A stretch of 64,000 nucleotides of DNA, taken from assembly GCF_009746715.1 (NCBI RefSeq), contig NZ_VRKW01000008.1:1-64000 (forward strand), written 5' to 3'. Below the pieces are notes generated by a model. That model did not search any database, had not been told where the DNA came from, and was given only the letters and a program-made list of their open reading frames with translations. The position numbers and the translations under genes were made by a program. Position 1 is the stretch's first letter. Every line of letters starts with the position of its first letter. Below, piece after piece: positions 1 to 8,268 of the stretch. This stretch comes from Ketobacter sp. MCCC 1A13808. GTDB taxonomy: Bacteria > Pseudomonadota > Gammaproteobacteria > Pseudomonadales > Ketobacteraceae.

Positions 1-59
1 GCAAGGATATTGGAGGATCATGTGAAACAGCATTTTTGGCGTGACGATGGGCCTCAGAA

Positions 60-3000
60 TTGATGATAAATTGGTCGTTTATGCAAACTTGTCAAATTTG
101 TCGGTTCTTCCACAGGACCCCCTTTACGGAAGAATTTCTAAAAGTGCTTCACAAAGAAGGTCTGATTTCGTTTTCTCAAATAGAACGCCGGTGGACGTGG
201 CAACTCGATCAGATTCAAGCTCAGCAAATGACGGACAACCTGGTCGAATTGATGACCGCGAAGCTGAAAGAACTACCAAAGCAAACACTGGAGTTGCTTG
301 AATTGGCAGCCTGTATAGGCAATCGCTTCCAGTTACGCAGCTTGGTGGTGGTGTCCCAGTCGCCTGCTGCCAATATTTCCAAACACCTGTTCACAGCCAT
401 GATCGAAGGGGTTATTGCACCTATTTCCGGTGCCTATCAGTTGCTTGAGCTTGATGGTTTAAAAACTGAGGATTTGACGGTTGAGTTCGCATTCGCGCAC
501 GACCGAATTCAGCAGGCGGCTTATTCTATTCTGGATAGAAACAAACGCAAAGAAGCGCATCTGAATATTGGGCGCCTTTTGCTGCCGGATCTGATTCTGT
601 TTCAGAACAAAGATATCTTGTTTGAAGTGACCAACCATCTGAATCTTGGATCAGAGCTAATTCAGGACGAAGACGAGTTCATTCAATTGTGCCAGCTTAA
701 TATTCAAGCCGGTATGCGCGCCAAAAATTCAACAGCCTACCATGCGGCGCTGGATTACCTTAGCAAGGCGTTTTCTTTCACCAACGATCAATGGTGGGAG
801 AGTCATTATGATATGAAGCTTTCTATTCATACTGATGCTGCTGAAGCAGCTTATCTTAGCCACCAGTTTGAAAAGCTGGATATGTTCATAGACCCCGGTT
901 TGAAACACGCCCGTAGCCTTCTGGATAAAGTAGATCTGTATATTGTGTTGGCTTCAGCAATGGTAGCGCAAGGTAAACTCCGTGAAGCCGTCGATATGAC
1001 TAAACCGGTTCTGGCGCAACTTGGTCATCCCTATCCAGCGTTCGCAACCAAGAAGCATGTCATAATTGAATTAATAAAACTACGTTGGGCGCTGCGCAAT
1101 ACCAGCATCGCACAAATTCTCAACTTGCCGGAAATGAGCGATGCCCAGCACATTGCTGCAAACGCGCTGGGCGCCCGGATTGCCAGGGCTGCGTTATTTG
1201 TTGAACCGAATCTTTTGCCGCTAATGGTGTTGTTTTCCGCCCGGGTGCAGTTAAAGTTCGGACACACCCCGGAAGCGGTTACCACCTGGGGTGTGTATGG
1301 AATGATCCAGGCCAGTGAGTTAGGAAAAGCGGATAAAGGTTTCGAATATGGACAGTTAGCGATGAAGCTGGTTGATCGCTATGAAAACTCCACATTGAGG
1401 GGGAGGGCGATCCATGTGTTCAATGGCATGGTGCGACACTGGAAGGAGCCGATTCGGAACTCGGTTGATCCGCTGTGGGATGCATATCGATTGAGCCTTG
1501 AAAACGGTGACTTCGAATACGCGGCGTTAGCCTTGTCTGTTCTGGCGGTGTATCAATTCGATACCGGTTTAGGCCTGAACCAGTGGCGTGAAAACCTAGA
1601 AGAAGTGCGTACCATTCTTAAGTCTCTGAACCAGGGTAATCAAACTCAATACATCGAAGCGCTGCAACAATTTTGCGACAACCTGACCGGCAAGGCGGAT
1701 GATCCTTCGATTCTGTCGGGTGACTTTTATGACATTGAAAGCAGATACTCGCAGCACAAAGACATCAATGATGCTTCGCTACTTGTAGTTGATGAAGACT
1801 ATTCCATTTTATTAAGCTATATGTTCGGTGACCACAAAACCGCTCTTAAACAACGCAAAAATGCCCAGGTAAGCCGGTTTAAATCCGGTGGCTTCTATCG
1901 CCCGGTGCGTTCATTTATGATTGATTCGCTGATCCGGCTTGCGAATATTGTTGATGAACCGAATACCAAAGTGAAACGTAAACTGATGAAGGCGGTAATA
2001 AGGAACCAAAAAGCCCTTAAAAAGCTTTCGATCAGTTGCCCGGATAATTATCAGAACAAATACGAATTGGTTGCTGCCGATTTACTCCGTGTTGAAGGCG
2101 ACCATTTCGGCGCGCACGAACTCTACGACAAATCTGCAAAATTGGCCGCAGCTCAGGGCTTTATTCACGAGCAGGCACTTGCGGTAGAGTTATGCGGAGC
2201 CATGCACGCCCGTGCTGAGCGGGATACACTGGCTACCCCTTATCTGATACAAGCTTGTGAGCTTTATACTCGCTGGGGATCGCAGGCTAAAGTTGACGAC
2301 ATACACTATCGCTATCCGCACTTACTATCCCAGGCCACCAATACGGTAAAGAAATCAGCTGCGGGGACCACCACCGCGCATATGGCCAGTTTTGATATCA
2401 CCTCATTAATGAAAGCGCTTAAGGCTATCGCAGAAGAAAAAATCCACAGCCGGATGGTGGAGGTTATTGTTGCTTCAGCCGTCGAGTTTGCCGGTGCTCA
2501 GCATGGAATTCTCATACTCAGAGATGCCGAGGGCAAGTATTTCATTGAGGGGGAGGCGGATGTAGACGGTGGCACTCCACGGATTTTGCAATCGCTTCCG
2601 GTGACGTCTGAAAACATCCCTCAGGCTCTCTTTCACTTTGTCACCCGCACCTTGAATTCCGTGGTTATACGGGATGCCCAACAACCCGTGGAAGAGATCC
2701 CGGGGTTGGAGCTGGACCAATATATTCAGGAAAATAAGGTTCGGTCAGTGCTGTGTTTGCCCATTGTAAGTGGCGGTGGCGATGAGAAAGAGCTTAACGG
2801 CGTTATCTATCTTGAAAACAATCTTGCCAGCGGAACGTTCACTCAGGAACGTTTCGACACACTTGAAATTATCGGAATGGCAGCCGCGGGTCGGCTGGAA
2901 TTGTCCCGAAAGGCCGCATTCGATGGTTTAACCGGTTTGTTCAATCACGAATATTTTCAGAATATGCTCTCGCAGGAAATCGCCATTGCCATCCGGCATG

Positions 3001-3404
3001 AGCGTGAATTAGCACTGATTCTGGTTGATATCGACCATTTCAAAAAATTCAATGACAATTGGGGGCACCAACTCGGCGACCTGGTATTGAGAGAGGTTGC
3101 CCAGCTTATTAAAGCAACTTGCCGTACCAGCGATATCGTAGCTCGATATGGAGGAGAGGAAATGGTTGTAATTTTGCCCTCTACCGACATGGAATCCGCG
3201 CAGGATGTCGCTCAGCGGATAAGAGCCTGCATCGAAAGCCATCCTATTTCTCACGAAGGAAATTCACTTTCCGTTACCATCAGTTTGGGCTTATCGATGT
3301 TAAAAACTCCCAATGAGCCGAAAACCTCGTTAATCGAACGGGCCGATCAGGCGCTGTATCGTTCGAAAGAAAACGGTCGCAACCAGTTGACGATTGCTGA
3401 TTAA
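60..3404 (+). CDS. ATPase/TPR/GAF/GGDEF signalling protein, 5' end missing or broken
   Basis: This is the C-terminal part of a large multidomain sensor of the kind that normally carries a Ser/Thr-kinase and AAA/STAND ATPase in front. Visible in order are the end of the ATPase module with the family hallmark FAHDRIQQAAY (about residue 145), a long helical TPR-like region (about 230-780), a GAF domain (about 790-930) and a GGDEF domain (about 945-1110). The active-site motif is GGEEM (1031-1035), an unusual Met in place of Phe, with an RxxD inhibitory site at 1022-1025, so c-di-GMP synthesis with product inhibition is plausible. The reading frame starts only at a TTG (60). All three forward frames carry a stop before that point (23-25, 42-44, 61-63), so the N-terminal modules are cut off by a frameshift, a deletion or sequence error. 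The 3' end overlaps the convergent foldase gene by four bases (TTAA holds both stops). Confidence 0.75.
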   Translation: MMINWSFMQTCQICRFFHRTPFTEEFLKVLHKEGLISFSQIERRWTWQLDQIQAQQMTDNLVELMTAKLKELPKQTLELLELAACIGNRFQLRSLVVVSQSPAANISKHLFTAMIEGVIAPISGAYQLLELDGLKTEDLTVEFAFAHDRIQQAAYSILDRNKRKEAHLNIGRLLLPDLILFQNKDILFEVTNHLNLGSELIQDEDEFIQLCQLNIQAGMRAKNSTAYHAALDYLSKAFSFTNDQWWESHYDMKLSIHTDAAEAAYLSHQFEKLDMFIDPGLKHARSLLDKVDLYIVLASAMVAQGKLREAVDMTKPVLAQLGHPYPAFATKKHVIIELIKLRWALRNTSIAQILNLPEMSDAQHIAANALGARIARAALFVEPNLLPLMVLFSARVQLKFGHTPEAVTTWGVYGMIQASELGKADKGFEYGQLAMKLVDRYENSTLRGRAIHVFNGMVRHWKEPIRNSVDPLWDAYRLSLENGDFEYAALALSVLAVYQFDTGLGLNQWRENLEEVRTILKSLNQGNQTQYIEALQQFCDNLTGKADDPSILSGDFYDIESRYSQHKDINDASLLVVDEDYSILLSYMFGDHKTALKQRKNAQVSRFKSGGFYRPVRSFMIDSLIRLANIVDEPNTKVKRKLMKAVIRNQKALKKLSISCPDNYQNKYELVAADLLRVEGDHFGAHELYDKSAKLAAAQGFIHEQALAVELCGAMHARAERDTLATPYLIQACELYTRWGSQAKVDDIHYRYPHLLSQATNTVKKSAAGTTTAHMASFDITSLMKALKAIAEEKIHSRMVEVIVASAVEFAGAQHGILILRDAEGKYFIEGEADVDGGTPRILQSLPVTSENIPQALFHFVTRTLNSVVIRDAQQPVEEIPGLELDQYIQENKVRSVLCLPIVSGGGDEKELNGVIYLENNLASGTFTQERFDTLEIIGMAAAGRLELSRKAAFDGLTGLFNHEYFQNMLSQEIAIAIRHERELALILVDIDHFKKFNDNWGHQLGDLVLREVAQLIKATCRTSDIVARYGGEEMVVILPSTDMESAQDVAQRIRACIESHPISHEGNSLSVTISLGLSMLKTPNEPKTSLIERADQALYRSKENGRNQLTIAD

Positions 3405-4450
3405 GGCTGCTTATCAGGGTCGATATAGTCATGTATTTTGGCACGTTCTTCTGCTGAGAAAAATTCCCTATAAAGGCGATCCAATTGTTTACGTTTATCC
3501 TCCGCGACCATGGCAGCCTCAACCACCCAGCGGCGTTGCTCGTCATACTGTTGATAACGCTGTTGCCAATCTGAGTGATTGGCGTCGCTGCTTTTGTGTG
3601 CGGCGCTAAGAGCAAGTGCCTGCAATTTCAGATAATCTTTTAATTCCGGCGCAGAATCTACCAATCCCGTGATATCACTCAGTTCCTGCGGACTAGCGTC
3701 TGCTACAAAAAACACCCCATCATTCAGGTCCTGTTTGACTCGCCGCACGGCGTCACTGCGCTCGCTCTTGGACAATGATTCGTTGCCATCAATCCGAGCT
3801 ATTGCCCCCAAAAACCGTTGATAGGCTTGTTCATCCCCATACAGACGAGAGTTCAGCTTTACCCCCAAAACCTGCTCTCGCAGATCAATGCTCTCTTCTA
3901 CTGAAAGGCTGTCTAAATCGTTATTTTGTACTATTTGCTGATATTCAAAGTATCGTCCCACAACGTCCGACGCCTGTTCCCCGATTGCGCCCGGTAATAC
4001 TTGCTTTAACATAGTCTGTATTTCGTTGATCTGGCCAGGATTGGCCTGATGACCCAATTTGTCAAACGCGGATTCCAGCAGTTTTCTTGCATCGAAATCC
4101 AGTATCAGTTGGTCACCTTGGTATTGAATTCTGCCGATCATATCGAGCACGCCTTTTCGGTGTAAGCCCGAAGCAGTTATGGTGGAGGAAGAGGCCGATA
4201 GTTCACCGTCAGCGTTTCTCGTGGTATCCACTTTTTCCCATTGCCAGATGTCTGATAGAGGTTGCTGGTCTGTGTCTGGCCTAGGTGTACCAGAGCTATC
4301 CGCATTGGATGGTACTCGTTCGCTTTGTTCTGGCCCGGAATGGAATATTCCGGCCAGAACAAAGCCCAGTAATAGGGCAGCAATTGCGATACCAGCCACC
4401 ACCATTAATTTCAGTCTGTTATTCGTTTCGGATTTTGCTTTCAGTACCAT
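3401..4450 (-). CDS. Lipase-specific foldase (Lif/LifO)-family membrane-anchored steric chaperone
   Basis: A 349-residue protein with a short basic N-terminus, one membrane anchor (about residues 14-35), a Pro/Ser-rich linker and a long, charged, all-helical periplasmic part. The pattern fits Lif foldases of secreted lipases: a first helical lobe ending near YFEYQQIV, the central segment YGDEQAYQRF followed by LSKSERSDAVRR, and the C-terminal segment WQQRYQQYDEQRR followed by FFSAEERAKI. These line up by eye with Burkholderia LipB. The Lif signature RxxFDY(F/C)LSA is poorly kept (seen as ARKLLESAFDKLG). Lif proteins fold one cognate lipase in the periplasm, but no lipase lies nearby. The gene starts at an ATG whose A is the last base of the upstream oxidase stop codon (TAATG), so it is translationally coupled to that flavoprotein. 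Its client is therefore probably the oxidase (inference). Confidence 0.75.
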   Translation of the reverse strand: MVLKAKSETNNRLKLMVVAGIAIAALLLGFVLAGIFHSGPEQSERVPSNADSSGTPRPDTDQQPLSDIWQWEKVDTTRNADGELSASSSTITASGLHRKGVLDMIGRIQYQGDQLILDFDARKLLESAFDKLGHQANPGQINEIQTMLKQVLPGAIGEQASDVVGRYFEYQQIVQNNDLDSLSVEESIDLREQVLGVKLNSRLYGDEQAYQRFLGAIARIDGNESLSKSERSDAVRRVKQDLNDGVFFVADASPQELSDITGLVDSAPELKDYLKLQALALSAAHKSSDANHSDWQQRYQQYDEQRRWVVEAAMVAEDKRKQLDRLYREFFSAEERAKIHDYIDPDKQP

Positions 4451-6189
4451 TAACGTCGTCCGTAGCGGATGGACGGAGCTATGTAATCCATACAGCGCTC
4501 CGCCATCGCAGTAATCGTCAGAGTCGGATTGGCCACAGCAGACGCCCCCGGCATAATCGAACCATCCACAGCGTACAGTCCGCGATAACCTTTCAATCCA
4601 CAATTCAGATCAGTCGCCTTGCCGAAGGGAACGCCGCCCAGTGGATGTACGGCTGTTTTCTGCGACGATTCCAACGGCAGGATATACGGTGTACCTGGCA
4701 TCTGGGGGTCACTGTAGAGCTCTGTCACCCGGTTGTAGACATTTTCGGAGGCATCAGCGGGCCAATGCAATGCTACCGTATCATTTTTTGCATCATAATC
4801 GAAATTGCCGGTCCCTTGCGGGATACCGATACCGATGGTGAGCATTGCGCCAAAAAACGATGATAGCTGTGGATCCTGGGCAAAGACTGATGGCACGCGC
4901 TGAGATAAATTTTCCAAAACCACCGGGTTACCCGGTTCGCGGAAATCCGTAAGTTTCACTCCGGCAGGCCCACCTTGGCCAATTAAACCGTCGGCTGCAA
5001 AGCGCAGTTGCGAGGTATTGCCGTTATTATTCCACATCGTGCCCACGTGTCGATTTAGTTTGGGTAAGTCACCACGCTCTCGGGCCCTGACCAGTATTTT
5101 GGTTGTGCCTACCGAGCCCGCTGCCATGATTAAGTTGCGCGTGGTAAACGAAACCTCCTGTAGCGTGTTGTACTCCTCGTCCGTATGCACGGCTGTCACC
5201 GTGTAGAGATCGGCTTGCTCATCGTACTGAACGCTTTGAACGGTGTGTAACGCCCGCAAATCCACATTGCCGGTCGCAATCGCTTTTCCCAAATAGGCGT
5301 CGTCTTTATCCAGCGATTTCTTGGCGCCACTGTTGTTTCCGAACCAAACCTCTCCGAGAATGAACGCGGGTGTGCGTGCTCCGGCAATTTCTTCGCGCAC
5401 TGCCTCCCAATCCACCATCAAAGGCGCAAATGCGCGTCCAAAGGTTTGGGTTTCAGGCACCTCCGGGTTCTCGTCCGGGTACCCCATTGCTGCGCCGAAA
5501 CTCCACATAGCCTGAGAACTGGTATAGGCGTCGGTCATCAGGATATCCTGCGGCACCGGCGAGGCATCAAGCCGGCTTTCTGCACGTTCAAAGTAGCGTG
5601 TTTCCAGACTTTTCCAGATGCGTTGCATGTAAGGCAGTTCAGCGGGTGGAAAAGACAAATCCCAACCTTCTTTCGTGGGCCGGTAAGTGATCACATTGTT
5701 GACCAATGAACCTCCACCAACACCAGCGCCCACCATCACGTTGATGCCTTCAGCGATGACTTTTGGGGAATGGTCATAGGCATTCGGTTCACTATCGATC
5801 ACTTCCAGTATTCCGGTATCAACTGCGCAGGGAATAGGGGGAATCAGGGTAAGGTAGAAATTCCCGCCGCAACGGGTGTCAAGCCAGGTCCCGCGGGAAT
5901 CGGCCTGCTCGACAATGCTTTCAACAGTGGCAAAGGTCGCATCGGTTGCCGGGTCTTCAACTTTCCACCAACGGCCACGCTCCAGGACCAGAGTATCCAC
6001 ACCCCAATTTCCCAGATTCAGAGCAGCCACGGCACCACCGTATCCACTTCCCACTACAATGGCTTCGTAATCGGCTTTCGCTTTAGGGTAACGGGAATGA
6101 ATCTTCCCGGTTGTTACGGGGCTTGCCTGAGTTACCGCTACAGGCGCAAACATAGCAAAGGCTATTAATGACTTTAGGTATACATGCAT
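4450..6189 (-). CDS. Secreted class I cholesterol oxidase-like GMC flavoprotein
   Basis: FAD-dependent GMC oxidoreductase of 579 residues, closest in pattern to Streptomyces-type class I cholesterol oxidases, which oxidise and isomerise 3-beta-hydroxysterols. Visible are a Sec-type signal peptide (about 1-22, no twin arginine), the dinucleotide motif GSGYGG (47-52), the second FAD loop VGAGVGGGSLVN (153-164), His515 in HPLGG and Asn554 in ANPTLTITAMAER. These match the catalytic His and Asn of ChoA with nearly the same spacing; Glu426 is a candidate for the catalytic Glu. AGGA lies about nine bases before the ATG. It is the first gene of a two-gene leftward operon with the Lif foldase. A secreted sterol or steroid alcohol oxidase is likely; the exact substrate is not shown. 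Other GMC alcohol oxidases remain possible. Confidence 0.8.
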   Translation of the reverse strand: MHVYLKSLIAFAMFAPVAVTQASPVTTGKIHSRYPKAKADYEAIVVGSGYGGAVAALNLGNWGVDTLVLERGRWWKVEDPATDATFATVESIVEQADSRGTWLDTRCGGNFYLTLIPPIPCAVDTGILEVIDSEPNAYDHSPKVIAEGINVMVGAGVGGGSLVNNVITYRPTKEGWDLSFPPAELPYMQRIWKSLETRYFERAESRLDASPVPQDILMTDAYTSSQAMWSFGAAMGYPDENPEVPETQTFGRAFAPLMVDWEAVREEIAGARTPAFILGEVWFGNNSGAKKSLDKDDAYLGKAIATGNVDLRALHTVQSVQYDEQADLYTVTAVHTDEEYNTLQEVSFTTRNLIMAAGSVGTTKILVRARERGDLPKLNRHVGTMWNNNGNTSQLRFAADGLIGQGGPAGVKLTDFREPGNPVVLENLSQRVPSVFAQDPQLSSFFGAMLTIGIGIPQGTGNFDYDAKNDTVALHWPADASENVYNRVTELYSDPQMPGTPYILPLESSQKTAVHPLGGVPFGKATDLNCGLKGYRGLYAVDGSIMPGASAVANPTLTITAMAERCMDYIAPSIRYGRR

Positions 6190-6253
6190 TTCCGTGTTCC
6201 TTGGATTTGATCAATCGCACTTCCGGGTGAATATAAAGGGTGTCTGGGTCGTT

Positions 6254-6273
6254 CTATTCAATCGGGTGAATAG
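6254..6273. promoter_or_regulatory. Perfect inverted repeat upstream of the cholesterol-oxidase-like gene
   Basis: CTATTCA and TGAATAG form perfect 7-bp arms around a 6-bp spacer, about 65 bp upstream of the oxidase start codon. Size and position fit a dimeric repressor or activator site. No regulator gene lies next to it, so the binding protein is unknown. Confidence 0.35.
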
Positions 6274-6402
6274 TAAGTAAACCCGCAAAACAATAAAGTG
6301 GTTGATGCCCTTTATAATGCAACTGGCCAACTTAACCTCTACTATTGGCCACATTGTACTGAGAGTCGGTGCATCGGATTGACGAAGGTGGTGGTTGCTA
6401 AA

Positions 6403-6909
6403 ATGGCGGAATTTAGATCAATGATCGGGCTTTATAATCCCAAGGGTTCTGAAAACGTAGGCAGTGTAATGCGCGCCGCTGGATGTTATGTGGCGAATGC
6501 AGTCTATTACACCGGTCAACGCTATGATCGGGCTGCGCGGTTTAGTACTGACACCCAGAACATACGCAGTCAGATCCCGCTGATTCCGGTTGACGATTTA
6601 GTGCTGGCAGCGGAAGAGGGCGTATCGATTGTATGTGTGGAATTAGCATTGGGCGCCATCCCGCTGCCGCAATTTCGACATCCGCAGCGAGCACTGTATT
6701 TGTTCGGTCCGGAAGACGGGACCTTGCCGCAGTCCGTTATTGACCGGGCAGACGCAACGGTATTCATACCCACTAGCGGGTGTATGAACCTGGCGGCGAC
6801 GGTTAATGTTTTACTCTATGACCGCATGAGCAAATTCGCGCAGTCCGACGACTATGAGTCGCTGATTAAAAAAAGCAGAGATACCAATAACAGGGTGCGC
6901 GCCCGCTAA
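6403..6909 (+). CDS. TrmH/SpoU-family RNA 2'-O-methyltransferase
   Basis: A compact 168-residue SPOUT-class methyltransferase that would transfer a methyl group from S-adenosylmethionine to a ribose 2'-OH in tRNA or rRNA. The three SpoU motifs are visible: motif 1 in NPKGSENVGSVMRAAG, with the Asn and Arg that bind RNA and catalyse; motif 2 in ALYLFGPEDGTLP; motif 3 in VFIPTSGCMNLAATVNVLLYD. The ATG at 6403 is chosen because an AAGGTGG stretch lies upstream and the family begins just before motif 1; codons before it show no conserved residues. It diverges from the oxidase operon and stands alone. The target nucleotide cannot be deduced. Confidence 0.85.
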   Translation: MAEFRSMIGLYNPKGSENVGSVMRAAGCYVANAVYYTGQRYDRAARFSTDTQNIRSQIPLIPVDDLVLAAEEGVSIVCVELALGAIPLPQFRHPQRALYLFGPEDGTLPQSVIDRADATVFIPTSGCMNLAATVNVLLYDRMSKFAQSDDYESLIKKSRDTNNRVRAR

Positions 6910-7051
6910 TTCTCTTTTTACCCGGTTCTCTATGCATTGTGAAAGCAATACGGTGGACTTTTCGCTAGCAAATGCGTAATTCAATACCTACAATGCGGAC
7001 TTGAACACGGCATAGATCGAACAGTTTGGGTTTGAACTTGGCTTGAAACGG

Positions 7052-8251
7052 ATGGGCGCAACCATGGCACAATACCGTACAACTCGAAATCATAATTTGT
7101 CTTCTGCGCTGTCATCTAAACGGTGCGCCATACTTTTTCCGGTTCTGGTTACAATCTCGGCTTGTGAAATGCTGCCGGTTCAGAAGCATTCAGGGACGCC
7201 GCAGCCCGGGTCTCAGCGAAGTCTGGCGTCTTTCGCTTTAGCGACGGATGAGCAAGCATGTTATGACCGAGCGACCGAGCCTTACACCGCCATAATCGAT
7301 GGGCATTTTCATCCTCAGCCATTCGGCGGAGCGCCTATCGAGACTCAAGAGATGTTCACGTACTTTAACAAGCTCGGTATCCGTTTCGTGAATTACTTCG
7401 GTATTGGCCAGGTGCTGGAATTGAAATCCGGTTGTACCTACTACCTGGATTGTCCGGGCATTGCAGCTCAGCCGAGCATAAAGAATGATTTTATAAACGG
7501 TATGGATTCAGTGGAATACCCGCATCCCAATCTCCATATCACCTTGTCCATGACCTTTCCCGATCTGGCGCATCCTGAAGATATTGTTAAAACAATCCAG
7601 CTTTACGATAAGGAATTCCCCGGCATGTTCAAATGGGCCGGTGAACTTAATGTTATGAAGCAAGCCCTATTAGCCAACAAACATGAGCCGGCCACCCTGA
7701 CCAGTATTGATGGCTGGGCTCCGTTTATGCAGCTATTACGCGAGCGCAATATTCCTGTCACATTGCACTCTGATCTGGGTAACAACGATAATCCTACCGA
7801 ATTTCTGTTTTTGATGCAGCATGTGCTTGAAACCTATCCTGATAATAAAATCGTATGGGCTCATATGGGCCTGTCGAAAGAATTGACCTCAATGGATCCT
7901 AATAAACACGTTGCGATCATGAAAGATTTGCTCGATCGCTACCCAGCGTTGATGCTTGATATTTCCTGGGATGTCCTGTTTAACGCATATCATCAGTGGG
8001 GCGATATCTTTATTGCATTTTTCAACGAGTATTCCACCCGCATTCTTCCCGGATCCGATTTCGTCGCCGCTAGCACGAAAGATTTCAATCAATATGCAAA
8101 AGAATTTGATATCACTAGTCGCGCGTTGAAAGCAATTGACGACGAAGCGTTTCGTAATATCGCCCTGGGGGAAAATTATTTCCGATTATTAGGGCTGAAT
8201 TATCACGCGCCTGCAATTTGCGAAACAGCGGCTGATGAACCTGCGAAATAG
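7052..8251 (+). CDS. Amidohydrolase-2-family lipoprotein (TIM-barrel metal-dependent hydrolase)
   Basis: Putative lipoprotein of about 399 residues. A basic N-terminus and hydrophobic stretch end in the lipobox ISAC (Cys near residue 38), followed by a Ser/Pro-rich linker. The catalytic domain carries DGHFHP, which supplies the HxH metal ligands of the first strand, then TLHSD, AHMG and GSDF, where further His and Asp ligands of the PF04909-type amidohydrolase barrel are expected. GENYFRLLGL at the end is also typical. It probably hydrolyses or decarboxylates a small periplasmic or surface substrate that I cannot name. Two ATGs (7052 and 7064) are possible starts; neither has a strong ribosome site. 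The next gene, a porin, follows after 17 bases, suggesting one transcript. Confidence 0.7.
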   Translation: MGATMAQYRTTRNHNLSSALSSKRCAILFPVLVTISACEMLPVQKHSGTPQPGSQRSLASFALATDEQACYDRATEPYTAIIDGHFHPQPFGGAPIETQEMFTYFNKLGIRFVNYFGIGQVLELKSGCTYYLDCPGIAAQPSIKNDFINGMDSVEYPHPNLHITLSMTFPDLAHPEDIVKTIQLYDKEFPGMFKWAGELNVMKQALLANKHEPATLTSIDGWAPFMQLLRERNIPVTLHSDLGNNDNPTEFLFLMQHVLETYPDNKIVWAHMGLSKELTSMDPNKHVAIMKDLLDRYPALMLDISWDVLFNAYHQWGDIFIAFFNEYSTRILPGSDFVAASTKDFNQYAKEFDITSRALKAIDDEAFRNIALGENYFRLLGLNYHAPAICETAADEPAK

Positions 8252-8268
8252 AGTAAAACGGAATAAAA

